Source: Steromphala cineraria (Eukaryota; Mollusca; Gastropoda; Trochida; Trochidae). From it: a stretch of 64,000 nt of DNA. Positions 1 to 11,373 of this stretch are shown here, piece by piece. The first letter of the stretch is position 1, and the number at the start of each line of letters is the position of its first letter. The translations under genes and the position numbers were made by a program. Location: positions 74,861,338-74,925,337 of the forward strand of contig OU744720.1 in assembly GCA_916613615.1 (NCBI GenBank), given 5' to 3'. The notes below the pieces were generated by a model. The model saw only the letters and a program-made list of their open reading frames with translations, did not search any database and was not told the origin of the DNA.

Positions 1-2423
1 TCGTTCATTATTGTTTTTGTTTACTGTGGTATTGTTACGATAGAATAGGATGTATAGATAATGAGGCTGATTCTGTTTATGATTTCACAAAAAGGGGGTG
101 TGACCAGTGATGGGCAGTCATGCATTCACTGCTTTGTGTCCAGATAGGGCTTAGCGGTCCATCAAAAGTGGCATTCTAAAACAGCTTTCATTACCAATCT
201 GAACATATTTGAGTAGCAACCTTTGACGCAATATACAATATTGTAATCAGCCTTAATATATTTCAAAACAAATAGTGAAAATTTCAAATATGTTTGTGGT
301 TATCACTTATGTGAACTTCCAGGCTTCTCGATCTCTAAACCAATGAGTTATTTAATTAAAATAAAATTAGCATCAAAGGATTTTATGAGCTGAGTAATCT
401 CTTCAGAGAGAAATCCCAGTATCAATCAATCAAGAGTACTATTCTGGGGTGGTGAGCATACTTACCATATCAAAAAAATAACCGCAATCACCATGCGTTT
501 CTTTGAGCAGAATTCTATCATGCTTTTATCTGGTACTGCCGAATTTTTATCGCCTTCCATGAACCATGACAAACAATCCACAACACAGCAATGACGTCAA
601 CGATATCTATGTGTTCAGTCGACTTGAACCGGTTTCTTCTTCATACATGAGTATGAGAAAACAATATTATACATTATTGCCAAAATGTATAGAAAAAAAT
701 CTAGGTGCAATCAAAAAGCAGCTAAGTCAGAGGTAGGATAAAGGCAGCTAGAACAACAAATATTACAGAAGTCCAGCTTGGCGAATGTTTGAGCGGAAGC
801 GGAAATGAATGTTAGGTGATTGTAGCAGTCGCACAACTACTTGTGAAAAGTAAAAGTGATGTAGAGAGACGAGTCTCTGCTTTAAGCTTTTACTTTGCAC
901 AGAATCACTGAATGGTTACATTTCAAATGACCCACAATATTAATCCAAACCGGTATATATTCAAAGCAAGCCTAGACAAATACTTTGTTTTAACTTATTA
1001 ATATAAATTAAAGCCCAACAATTTACTTTTTATGGACTATCGCAGTGATGACAAATAAGATAAAGAATCAATCTCATCATTGGTTTATTAAAGAACCTAG
1101 ATACGCAATTCATAAGTTTTATGATTCTAGGCTTTTAATGATACTGAATGCAAAAACTTTGTGGACGAATTGATTTTCCGTTTGAAAATAGTCATTTCTA
1201 AGGATAAACTCATCAATATCAATCGTTTAATCCAAATCAATTTCTTCCTTATGGAGATTTGGATGCTTTGATTAGGATAAAGGCGTAAATTAAAAAAAAC
1301 AATAAACTCCTTGTCTTCTTAATTAAGAGATCTCAATCTTATAATCACAAAAAGTATTTCCAAAACATTCTGTACATGACAAATGCAATAAACGTATTGC
1401 CCAGTGCTGTATGTATAAGTTGATATATTTCGTATTTTGTTTTACAAATTGCTATATATAGCTGAAATGGGACAGGCTTAAGTTCAAATTGATAATCTTT
1501 AATCGAAAAAAATTCTGAAGCGGCATGTCATGAACGTTACCAATGCATCATGAACTGGACATTAACTTTTACGACATTTCGATTTTATGTGATTTATTAT
1601 TCTCAAGGTGTTCAATAAAGAAATATATTATTTTTCATGATTTCAAAATTTCATGTATCCTGAATTCTTTCGAATTTTTATTGTCCAATTTATTCCCACC
1701 CCAACTCTCTAAAAGTTTATGCATCTTCATATCATCAATGGAAAGCTTAATCAGTTGATAGTATGAAGTGAACATCAAACTATCAATAAACAAAAAAGGT
1801 TTGTTTTGGTCATAATTCAAGTTCACATTTTAAATATACTTCCGCTTATTGACATAGAAGACTGAACGTCAGTTGGTAGATCATTTGTACCAAATGTTAA
1901 AAAAGTAACAACAATACGCCACTTTTACCTGATCCTAAATCAGACGCGATGCGGTGTTTTCGAAAATCAAACCAGTTCGTAGACGCGGTGATTTCGTAGA
2001 CAAACCCGGTTCGTAGACGGCGGTTTCGTAGACGCATTAACAATAACTATAAAATGGGATTTATTTATGTGTTTTTCTTTATGATTAAAATTTATAACGA
2101 TTCATTAAAGAGAACCATCTATGACTATATCCATGCAAGCTTTTTGGCCTAATCAATGGCTATATTCCAAACAGATATATTGTTTTAAGACCTAGAGAAT
2201 CATAATGATAATATATTAATTTGTCTACGAAATCACCTACAGCCAATCAGAAAACTAAATTTTGCTTTAAACGCGCCGACAGAGGCGTGTACAAAAATAA
2301 GACAATTGTTATAGTGCTTCAGGAAAATAGTATATCAAGTTTGCCGGAAACTGCGCGGTGCACCCTAGGAAGTTCTCTTCGACGATCAGAGGACACTGAG
2401 GTCACTGTAGTTCCACTGGAAGT
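1..2423. other. 5' flank of COX5A, no gene seen
   Basis: AT-rich sequence with no ORF that looks conserved; the short open frames on either strand lack any domain I recognise. The last 90 bases before the COX5A start are clearly more GC-rich and hold a TGCGCGGTGCA stretch and a GGAA core. These loosely resemble NRF-1 and ETS/NRF-2 sites, which are known regulators of respiratory genes in animals, but the match is imperfect. No TATA box is evident near the start. Promoter assignment is inference. Confidence 0.4.
1988..2236. repeat. 17-bp perfect inverted repeat upstream of COX5A
   Basis: GTGATTTCGTAGACAAA at 1988-2004 recurs as its exact reverse complement at 2220-2236. The left arm lies in a short degenerate tandem stretch (about 1945-2037) in which GGTTTCGTAGACG-like units repeat. 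It may be the ends of a small foldback element, or a structured part of the COX5A promoter region. Confidence 0.6.
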
Positions 2424-5055
2424 ATGTTTCGTGCTGTGCAGAAAGCGTCTTGGTCATTGCACAGTGCTGCAGTGCAGACTTTAAGGAGGCCTGCAGTTGG
2501 TAATAAAACGTTGACTATAAATTTTATCAATCTTTTTGGGTATTTGATGTAAGATACTGACTTTCGGTGTACGTGCCGATTTTCAATGATGTTTGAATAT
2601 AATACACGTGCGTATTTGTTTTGAATGACATTGGCTAACTAATAAAAACGAAAATATCGTTTTGTCACAAACTTATACTTTTGTATTTGATATACACCGT
2701 GACTGGATTGCCAGGGTTCTTACCTGAAAGCAAATACTAAAAGTCAAGGAATAACAAAAGAAATTCTAAGGGGGCCCATTCTAAGACCAAAGTGTTTGAC
2801 TGTTTGGGCTAACCATCTTTTCAGAAAAGATAAATCATTGTTGTTCTTGTTGATTTTGAATAATGACCAAGAGCATATTGGTATCAATATGAAATGAATG
2901 TCGTACCAAAGGTTATGTGAAATGCTTTTTTCCAAGGTCAGCAGGGTGTTGATCAACTTGATCTTGACAGGGCACTTTTCACCATAAACTAATAATGTAA
3001 TCACCTCTTACACATCCAAAATTCACTCTTAAGGATTATCTACAAATGGCTTGAAGAGCCTGTCCTATCAACTTCTGGTCTGTGATCATATTTACTTGGG
3101 AAATGTCATAATTACACAGCACTTCAATCAGCCTTACTTAATAATATCCAAATAGATATGTGTTAATAGAATATCTACACATCTAAGAATGATTTACCGG
3201 TATGATAAAACTGAACAGCAATGTCACACCTTGACTGCTACCTCTTCAAACACTGGTCCAAGTTCGTAACTATTAATCGTTGACCCCTCAAAAAGCAGAA
3301 TTACTGGTATACTTCAGTATTTAATTTACACACATTTGAACATAACTGCAACAATTGCTTATCTAACCTATCATTACTTTTGACAGCCACAGTTGGAGTG
3401 CGCTGGAGTCACGGTGGTAAGAAGGAGAGTGATGAGGAGTTTGATGCTCGGTATGAGGCATACTTCAACAAACAAGATATCGACCATTGGGAAATCCGCA
3501 AGACCATGAACGACCTTCATGTAAGTTGTCAAATGGATGACAGCAAGGGTTTTATTGTTATGTATCATGTATTGATTAAAATTCAAGAGGTATGATGAAA
3601 ATTAAACTTTAAAACAATTTGAGAAAATGTTATTGTTCTAAGCAGGTTGGGGAAATCTTGAAATCGACGTATTATACGTCAATCGACGTATAATAGTCCA
3701 ATCTAGGTAGAAAACCATATGTCGATCGGCATATTGTGATCATTTTGGTCAGATGATTAATGTACGTCGTTTTCCGAGTATTCGGCAGGTCCCTAATCAA
3801 ACACGCCATCTATCACGCTGCCAATTATATGAAGTTTAAAACTTAAAACCTTCTACTTTTAGACTTTGACAGCAATAAACATTACCACAGTCTGTGAACA
3901 AAGTGTCCAAACGCGTCATGAAAACACAAAAACAGCCCTAAAGTTTCCAAAACTTACATAAACTGCAGCATTGACTTTTCATCGACTGGTGTTGTTAAAA
4001 TCCGAAGTTGTACTACTTGATAAATTAGTGTATTTTGATGCACTATTTAACAAATTAGTCTGCTGTATAGTCGAAGTATGGAGGCTGAGAAAAAAGTGCA
4101 TCCACCACTTTTGCCGAATTTTGAAGTCATCACTGTGAAGTTAATTCAAATTGAAATGCAAACATGTCGTCAAAATTCGGCAAAACCCAACCTGCTAAGG
4201 AGTGTTTTTCTGATGTATACCTTAAAAAGTACTTTATCAACTTCAGGTATTCTTTAAGACCATGAATATGTTGAGTACATTTGTGAGAAATGAATAATCG
4301 GTGTATGATAATCGGTGTTGATGTATGAAAATAAATGAATATACAGTAAAATTGAATCTGAGATATGTTCACAACTTTGCAGGGTTATGACTTGATCCCT
4401 GAGCCCAAGATTATTGTCGCTGCAATGAAAGCCTGCAGGAGATTAAATGACTATGCATTGGCTGTACGTTACCTCGAAGCCATCAAGGTAAGTCACGGAA
4501 CACTTTAAATTTCTTTGTAAATGTTTTGGTTTGAAAAATGGATGATATGGTTAAGTGTCATGGTATCTGTACTAATGGTTGATTAATCAGGGAAAACAAT
4601 GTAAACCTTATTCAATATTAAGACTAGCCATTGAAGTTTGAGGATTGAAGTATTTGTGTATTTACCCACTCTCTAATAAACAAGTGGTATAGTTGCAATG
4701 TATAGACACTGTGGTACCTACCGTCAGACAAATCAGGCTTGTTTGCTGACCTCAATAAACCCTGGTTCAATAGAAACCAGTAATTGCCTGGCAGGCAGCT
4801 CTTTCAGTAACTGTCATTAAGTCAAATGTTCCGTGGTGGTACTTAAAAAATGGATAGTCAGTCTTCATGAAATCTACATGGATGCTTACAAGATCTTTAT
4901 ATTTGCAGGACAAGTGCGGATCCCGAGTGAAGGAAATCTGGCCCTATATAAGCACCCAGATTGAGCCAACCCTTAAAGAACTAGGAATTTCTACGCCAGA
5001 TGAAATGGGCTATGATAAACCAGAACTAGCACTGAAGGATGTATATGATATGTAG
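2424..5055 (+). CDS. COX5A: Cytochrome c oxidase subunit 5A, mitochondrial (4 coding exons)
   Basis: Nuclear-encoded subunit of respiratory complex IV, on the matrix side of the inner mitochondrial membrane. Coding exons are 2424-2499, 3387-3520, 4383-4487 and 4909-5055 (TAG at 5053). All three introns have GT...AG ends and the phases (1, 0, 0) join cleanly, giving 153 residues against about 150 in vertebrates. Residues 1-26 ([20 protein letters not shown]...) are rich in Arg, Ala and Ser with no acidic residue, as expected of a mitochondrial presequence. The mature part has family landmarks: [20 protein letters not shown], the DIHHWE-like [14 protein letters not shown], and [20 protein letters not shown]. 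The C-terminal [20 protein letters not shown] is slightly extended. The ATG at 2424 was chosen because its presequence splices in frame; a longer upstream frame starting at TTG is not supported. No lesions are visible, so the gene appears functional. Confidence 0.95.
3671..3694. repeat. Hairpin in COX5A intron 2
   Basis: ATTATACGTC and its exact reverse complement GACGTATAAT are separated by four bases. This perfect 10-bp stem lies in intron 2. No function can be assigned. Confidence 0.6.
4109..4185. repeat. 16-bp stem, 45-base loop, in COX5A intron 2
   Basis: TTTTGCCGAATTTTGA at 4109-4124 recurs as its exact reverse complement at 4170-4185. It could be a small foldback element or a transcript hairpin. 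The loop is large for a microRNA precursor and the stem short, so I do not call it one. Confidence 0.55.
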
Positions 5056-5110
5056 ATACTAGGTGGGTTAGTAACTTAGTACAAGAAAGTCTAAGTTTTG
5101 TTATCTATGA

Positions 5111-6366
5111 TTAGCAGCCCCGTCTAAGGACGGGGCTGCTATCAGTTTTTGTGAAGTTTCCATCGCCGCCGCCGCCGCACTTGACTACTAGCTATAACTT
5201 TTTTCCACTAAGCTTTCCAGAACTCTTATTCATACCTTACTACTCATACCTCGGGGGAACGATTTTGACATGTTCACTTTCAAGGTCAAAGGTCAAGGTC
5301 ACGAGATATGTATTCACTCTAAGAATTCCTTGTAAAAGCTCTAACTTGGTATATATCATCCTTGGAAAAGTAAAAAACTTTGAAAAGGTTTTGGCTACAA
5401 TCCGTCAAAGGTCAAGGTCACAGCAAGGTCATGACGTAAGCATGTTTTAGCGAAAATGCTTTATTTTAACTATGAACACTTTTAATCAATACATGATTGT
5501 TATACTCAATAAAAAGTGTTCAATGATTGTGTGACCTTGAAGGTCAAAGGTCAAGGTCATGAGATATGAGTTATTACAAAATGCACTAAATTTGGGTATA
5601 ACTTTATCCAATTTAGCTTTTCAGAACTCATGAACATGTCTAAATGTTAATACTTCCAGGGAATCATTATGACATGTTCACTTTCAAGTTCAAAGGTCAA
5701 GGTCACGAGTTATAAAATCACCGCAAAATTCCTTGTAAACGCGATAACTTGAAAAGTTTTTGTGCTATGAAGCTCTAACTTGGTATATATCATCCTTGGA
5801 AAAGTAAAAAAATTTGAAAAGGTTTCGGCTACAATCCGTCAAAGGTCAAGGTCACAGCAAGGTCATGACTTAAGCATGGTTTAGCGAAAATGCTTAATTT
5901 TAACTATGATTACTTTTAATCAATACATGATTGTTATACTCAATAAAAAGTGTTCAATTATTGTGTGACCTTGAAGGTCAACGGTCAAGGTCATGAGAAT
6001 TGAGTTATTGCAATTCCTTGTAAACACAATAACGTGAAAAGTTTTTGTGCTATGAAGTTTAGATTTTGTATATATTATCTCTGAGAAGTACAACATTTTC
6101 AAAAGTTTTGGGTACGAACTGCCGAAGGTCAAGGTTACAGCAAGGTCAACATATATGGAGAAAATGGATAAATTTAATTTTTAACACTTTATTTCATTAC
6201 AATAATGTTATACTCAATGAAATGTGTTCATTGATTGTGTGACCTTGAGTGTCAAAGGTCAAGGTCACGAGAAAACTCCCAATTTGGTGAGGCCTGTAAA
6301 AGGCGGAACAGGGTAAGGCGAAACCCCAAGTTCCGGGGCTGCTCGATACCGCAAACGCTAATCTAG
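5111..6366 (+). mobile_element. Helentron-like non-autonomous element, family 1, copy 1
   Basis: About 1.26 kb with no coding capacity. It opens with a strong hairpin (AGCAGCCCCGTC / GACGGGGCTGCT, 5114-5141), then a short GCC run (about 5164-5180). It closes with GCTAATCTAG followed by TT. The start TTAGC and end GCTAA are complementary, and the inner CAGCCCCG/CGGGGCTG also pair across the element, giving asymmetric terminal inverted repeats. The interior consists of imperfect repeats of about 400 bp, each carrying runs of AGGTCA/TCAAGGTCA, often with an inverted TGACCT. It ends 290 bases before the proposed COX5A last exon. Compared with copy 2 (9347-10671) the 3' hairpin is partly deleted. 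Assignment to Helentron/HINE elements rests on architecture only. Confidence 0.7.
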
Positions 6367-6655
6367 TTAAAGTCCACAAATCAATCAGATTATAATCAAC
6401 TGTCAAAGGAATAGTTTGAAATCATTGAAGCTAGCGTAATACAAACTTGTATCAGACGTTTACTCTTGTAAATGGTCTTAATGCAGCCTTTTTATTCAAA
6501 TTTCCTTTTAGTTTTGTTAGTTTATTCATTTGAGGTTAATGATAATTTTTTACTTAGATTTGCTGTTCTACTCTGCATTAATTCCTTAATTGTAGATCAA
6601 TGTGAAGTTTTATCAATAATATTTTATGTTTCTGAACAAAAAAATTGTTTTTCAG

Positions 6656-6806
6656 GCTGAAGAAAAAGAAGACTTTTGGACTCTTTGAACAACATGTGAT
6701 AATTCCATTCAAGTTTATATTCATCATCGGACATGTTAGATTCTGTTGTGTGTGAATGTATGATATTTAAGTTTGAGTAAATAAAACTCAAATTTTATCC
6801 TATTTT
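6656..6806 (+). other. COX5A: Probable COX5A 3'UTR exon with poly(A) signal
   Basis: A pyrimidine-rich acceptor (ATTGTTTTTCAG) ends at 6655 and an AATAAA signal lies at 6780-6785, about 125 bases downstream. A candidate donor AG|GTGGGT sits at 5062/5063, eight bases after the COX5A stop. This would make a 1.6-kb 3'UTR intron containing the Helentron-like element. The 6472-6660 frame that runs into it is not protein-like. This is inference from signals only; polyadenylation inside the proposed intron is the alternative. Confidence 0.5.
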
Positions 6807-7450
6807 TGTTTTGAAAGTTATTTACTGTTCAGGGACTATTTGAATTTATGACATGCTTTTGTTCAGGTCAAGGCAAATATTACATGTTCAGAAAAGAATT
6901 ACATTTTGTTACTTAACAGTGCTGTAAACACTTACGTAAGAGCTTGCATATTGAAGGAATAAACATGTTATATTTATTTTGTGTAAAAACTGTTTCAATA
7001 TTTAATAAATCATCATAATCATTACAGATTTCAATTCATAATACATAATAAAGCTTTCAATTAACACTGGAACTTGGATTGTCAGCCCTTTTAAGATCAC
7101 ATCAGATCTCATATTAATTTAAGCCATTTCTTCAGTTATGTTTAGTATCAGTTCTTAGTATAGCAAGTGCTATTTTCCAAATTTTTCTTGACTGGTTTTT
7201 GTGAATCGAGCTTATGAAGTTACCTCCCTTTGAATACAATGCACATCATTGATGGTTGAAATGGAAGCTCCAACTCCATAAAATTAGTATGGATTATGGT
7301 CAAATGGTTCTGCAAGTGTGTTCTATGTAACCGTTGGGATCATCAGGACATGTTTAATGACTATTTGTCGTATTTGAGGTATCAAAATTAGAACAAATTG
7401 TGTCAAGTTCATAACTTTGACTAACGGAACATTAATCCATTAACTTTTGG
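6807..7450. other. Intergenic, no gene seen
   Basis: AT-rich sequence downstream of COX5A, with two further AATAAA motifs (about 6958 and 7048). Nothing else is recognisable. Confidence 0.4.
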
Positions 7451-7671
7451 GGTGGGATAGTGTAGTGGTTAGTGCATTCAGCTCATATCAGGAAGTCCAG
7501 GCTTTGAATCGCATCAGGGTCTTCAACTTGTCTGCAGTAGAGACATTTTTTTACATTCAAAGGTATGGGTGCCAGTGGGTTTGGTTGCACTGCTTCACCG
7601 AATATCCTCGCCGCTAATGGCTGCCATACTGCCCAAGCAACGCTAAACAATAACTCACTCACTCACTCACT
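7451..7671 (+). mobile_element. tRNA-derived SINE with (ACTC)n tail
   Basis: The 5' part has a tRNA-like internal promoter: TAGTGTAGTGGTTAG as box A, and GGCTTTGAATCGC as a worn box B about 45 bases later. The body ends in a tandem ACTC tail (7653-7671). Such tails are typical of SINEs in abalone. No clear target-site duplication was found. It is a retrotransposed pseudo-tRNA, not a tRNA gene. Confidence 0.8.
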
Positions 7672-7860
7672 GAATATCAATGCAGTACCACTCATGGTTC
7701 ACAAGTTCTAGCCGATGATTGCAGGTTTCACCGCAATACATAGCGAAAATTGTGTTACAGGCTTTCTCCCTCGAGCCATGATATAAGTGAAATACTCTTG
7801 AAAGCGGTGTTTAACCCCAGATCAACTCACCTCTCCTACATTAAATTTGCCAAGGAAATT

Positions 7861-8235
7861 CATTATGTCTCCCCCCGAAGGGTTGGGAGACATAATGGTT
7901 TTAGCTGAGTTCCTGTCGGCGTTGGCGTTCCCATTTTTCGTTTCCTGAGCATATCTCTAAAACTATGTGACCGAACATCACCAAACTTGGTATACTGTCT
8001 CTCCATATTATGTTGATGTGCCTTTTGGAGGTTTGAGATTTTAAAAAATTATTTTGTTTATTTCCATGCAATTTGGAATATTTTGTTTGCTACAATTGTG
8101 GAGTTGATAGGTTATCTATTCAAGTTGAAAAACTGCTATACCTCTAAAGCTGAAATTGTGGGAGGAGGTGCCTTGCAGGTCAAAGTTTGAAGGTCGCACT
8201 AACACACTATCCCTTGAATAAGGGCACGACATAAT
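7861..8235 (+). repeat. Truncated relative of Helentron-like family 2
   Basis: It starts with a hairpin, CATTATGTCTCCC...GGGAGACATAATG, the same terminal stem as the element starting at 8317. It then shares ACCAAACTTGGTAT and a CCTTTTGG-type stretch with that element's tandem units. No 3' hairpin or CTAG end is visible, so it is probably truncated near 8235. No coding capacity. Confidence 0.5.
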
Positions 8236-8411
8236 TTTCCCTTAAACCTTGGACCGTCGGAGAAACTGTTGATTTAGGAAGGCAAAATCTTCAGAATATT
8301 TTCATCGTTGTTCTTGTTATGTCCCCCGAAATTTTTCGGGAGACATAATGTTTTCACCTCCGTCCGTGATTCCGTGATTCCGTGATTTTTCCGTGATTCC
8401 GTGATTCCATG

Positions 8412-9398
8412 ATTCCGAAATGCTTTCTTTTCCGGGCCATATCTCCAAAACCGTTCAATATTTTTTCACGAAACTTGGTATGTGCTTAGACCTAGTGATG
8501 GAGTGGTGCCTTTTGCTATTTTGGTTATTCTGAATTTTTTATTTTTTCTGGTTTCCATGGAAATAATTTGAACTTAGTGCATATTGGGGGTAGGAACCTT
8601 TTCCGGCCTCTATTTCAAAAACCGTTCAATATTTTTTCACGAAACTTGGTATGTGCTTAGACCTAGTACTGGAGTGGTGCCTTTTGCTATTTTGGTTATT
8701 CTGAATTTTTTATTTTTTCTGGTTTCCATGGAAACATTTTGAACTTAGTGCATATTGGGGGATGCCTTCGTTTCCGGTCCATATCTCCAAAACCGTTCAA
8801 TATTTTGTTACGAAACTTGGTATGTGGTTAGATCTAGTGATGGAATGGTGCCTTTTGTAATTTTCCTGGTTTCCATGGAAACAGTTTGTACTTAGTGCAT
8901 ATTTGGGTAGGGACTGTTTCCCGGCCATATCTCAAAAAGTATTCAATATTTTGTATACGAAAGTTGGTATGTGGTTAGATCTAGTGGTGGAGTGGTGCCT
9001 TTTGCTATTTAGGTCATTCTGAATTATATAATTTTTCCTGGTTTCCATGGCAACAGTTTCAACTTAGAACATATGGAGGGAGGACCATTTCCGGGCCATA
9101 TCGCAAAAACTATTTAATATGATTTTACGAAACTTGGTATGTGGTTAGACCTAGTGGTGGAGTGGTGCCTTTTTCTATTTTAGTTATTCTGAATTATTTT
9201 TCTGGTTTCTATAGAAACAAGTTGAACTAGGTGTATATGGAGGTAAGGTCTGTTTCCATACTTGAGCTTAAAAACTATTCAAAATATTTTGATTTGATAT
9301 GTGGTTAGAACTACTGGGGGAGTGGTGCCTTTTGCTACTTTGGTTATTAGCAGCCCCGTCTAAGGACGGGGCTGCTATCAGTTTTTGTGAAGTTTCCA

Positions 9399-9438
<40 letters not shown>

Positions 9439-10745
9439 ACTCGTACTACTAGCTATAACTTTTTTCCCCTAAGCTTTCCAGAACTCTTATTCATACCTTA
9501 CTCCTCATACCTCGGGGGAACGATTTTGACACGTTCACTTTCAAGGTCAAAGGTCAAGGTCACGAGCTATGTATTCACACTAAGAATTCCTTGTAAACGC
9601 GATAACTTGAAAAGTTTTTGTGCTATGAAGCTCTAACTTGGTATATATCATCCTTGGAAAAGTAAAAAAATTTGAAAAGGTTTTGGCTACAATCCGTCAA
9701 AGGTCAAGGTCACAGCAAGGTCATGACGTAAGCATGTTTTAGCGAAAATGCTTTATTTTAACTATGAACACTTTTAATCAATACATGATTGTTATACTCA
9801 AAAAAAAGTGTTCAATGATTGTGTGACCTTGAAGGTCAAAGGTCAAGGTCATGAGATATGAGTTATTACAAAATGCACTAAATTGGGGTATAACTTTATC
9901 CCATTTAGCTTTTCAGAACTCATGAACATGTCTAAATGTTAATACTTCCAGGGAATCATTATGACATGTTCACTTTCAAGTTCAAATGTCAAGGTCACGA
10001 GTTATAAAATCACCACAAAATTCTTTGTAAACACGGTAACTTGAAAAGTTTTTGTGCTATGAAGCTCTAACTTGGTATATATCATCCTTGGAAAAGTAAA
10101 AAATTTTGAAAAGGTTTCGGCTACAATCTGTCAAAGGTCAAGGTCACAGCAAGGTCATGACTTAAGCATGGTTTAGCGAAAATGCTTAATTTTAACTATG
10201 ATCACTTTTAATCAATACATGATTGTTATACTCAATAAAAAGTGTTCAATTATTGTGTGACCTTGAAGGTCAAAGGTCAAGGTCATGAGATATGAGTTAT
10301 TGCAATTCCTTGCAAACACAATAACTTGAAAAGTTTTTGTGCTATGAAGTTTAGATTTTGTATATATTATCTCTTGAGAAGTACAACATTTTCAAAAAGT
10401 TTTGGGTACTAACTGTCGAAGGTCAAGGTCACAGCAAGGTCAACATATATGGAGAAAATGGATTAATTGTATTTTTAACACTTTATTTCATTACAATAAT
10501 GTTATACTCAATGAAATGTGTTCATTGATTGTGTGACCTTGAGTGTCAAAGGTCAAGGTCACGAGAAAATTCCCAATTTGGTGAGGCCTGTAAAAGGCGG
10601 AACAGGGTAAGGCGAAACCCAAAGTTCCGGGGCTGCTCTGCTTTTGCGGTATCCCGCAAACGCTAATCTAGTTCTGAATTGTTATTTTGCTGGTTTCCAT
10701 GGAAACAATTTGAAAATTGTACATAATGGGGGTAGGGTCACTTTA
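8412..10745 (+). repeat. Tandem units inside family 2 element
   Basis: Six degenerate units carry CCATATCTCCAAAACCGTTC, then AATATTTT, AAACTTGGTATGTG, TAGACCTAGT, GGAGTGGTGCCTTTTG and TGGTTTCCATGG. Anchor motifs fall near 8452, 8625, 8795, 8940, 9108 and 9277. The sixth unit is split by the nested element: its first part ends at 9346 and the remainder (CTGAATTG..TGGTTTCCATGG) resumes at 10672. Confidence 0.75.
9347..10671 (+). mobile_element. Helentron-like non-autonomous element, family 1, copy 2 (nested)
   Basis: 1325 bp, collinear with the copy at 5111-6366 and highly similar to it. The 5' hairpin is intact and the GCC microsatellite is expanded to about 12 units (9401-9438). The complete 3' hairpin TTTGCGG TATC CCGCAAA lies 10 bases before the terminal CTAG. 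Neighbouring units of the host tandem repeat read TTGGTTATTCTGAATT. Here they are split as TTGGTTA[element]TTCTGAATT, so no target-site duplication was made, as expected for rolling-circle elements. It is rich in AGGTCA/TCAAGGTCA motifs. No ORF of note. Confidence 0.75.
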
Positions 10746-10803
10746 AATTCGGATTAAATGTTAGCGGGGGACATCACAGTGCATCACATGCACATATTTC
10801 TAG

Positions 10804-11373
10804 TTAAAAGATTAACATTTGGGCTAAAGTTTAAAGAGTGAGTCAATCCGAGTTGGGGGTCACATATACAACTCTTCAATAAGAGCGTTGTTTGTTCGAG
10901 ATGTGTCGACTGTTGCAGGAAAGTATCATTTAAGCGCAGATAAACATTGACTAGTAAAATAAGGTTTTAAGTCGTGATTATGATTGAAAACAGGACAATG
11001 ACGCTCGTCAATCCGCCTCGCATAATTTTGGAAACTTGTCGAAAGCAGTCAGAATGACTTATGAGTTTAGAAAATTTGGCTTCAACAAATAGGCTACATA
11101 TGTTTGTTTAAAGATTTTCTATGCTGCTAATGGCTGAAATATTGCCCAATCCGTGTAAAACAATACCTCACTAAGATTTCATTGGAGACAAGAATTTATC
11201 ATTTAATTACCACATTGAGATGAATATGTGTTGAAAATCAGAGTTTGCTCTTTAAAGGGACAGTTCTATCCTATAGTTTTTGTGGAAACAAAATTCAAAA
11301 GGAAGCAGTGATGCATTCTATTCTTTGTCAAATTGTTAAATCTAAACAACTAAAATGTTACCCTCACTACCAT
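10804..11373. other. Intergenic with a SINE 3' fragment
   Basis: No gene seen. Bases 11117-11172 (GCTGCTAATGGCTG..ATTGCCCAA..AACAATACCTCACT) match the 3' end of the SINE at 7451-7671 and are probably a 5'-truncated copy. Confidence 0.5.

Larger units (their letters stand above)
8317..10803 (+). mobile_element. Helentron-like non-autonomous element, family 2 (host of a nested insertion)
   Basis: The 5' end is a hairpin (TTATGTCCCCCGAA ... TTCGGGAGACATAA), followed by a CCGTGATT minisatellite (about 8366-8420) and then tandem units of about 160-190 bp. The 3' end carries GCGGGGGACAT, which is complementary to the 5' ATGTCCCCCG. A small perfect hairpin (GTGCAT CAC ATGCAC) follows, and six bases later the end CTAG, flanked by TT. 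A stem-loop shortly before CTRR is the hallmark of Helitron-type 3' ends; terminal inverted repeats and T-rich target sites point to the Helentron branch. A family 1 element interrupts it at 9347-10671; without that it would be about 1.16 kb. Confidence 0.65.

Noticed and set aside
2221..2484. 87-residue frame overlapping COX5A exon 1
   Set aside because: It starts at TTG and is in a different frame from the presequence that splices correctly into exon 2.
5151..5450. 99-residue frame
   Set aside because: Lies in the Helentron-like element and includes its GCC run and AGGTCA repeats; no protein-like composition.
7451..7671. Possible tRNA gene
   Set aside because: Boxes A and B are worn, there is no cloverleaf, and it ends in an ACTC tail: a SINE.
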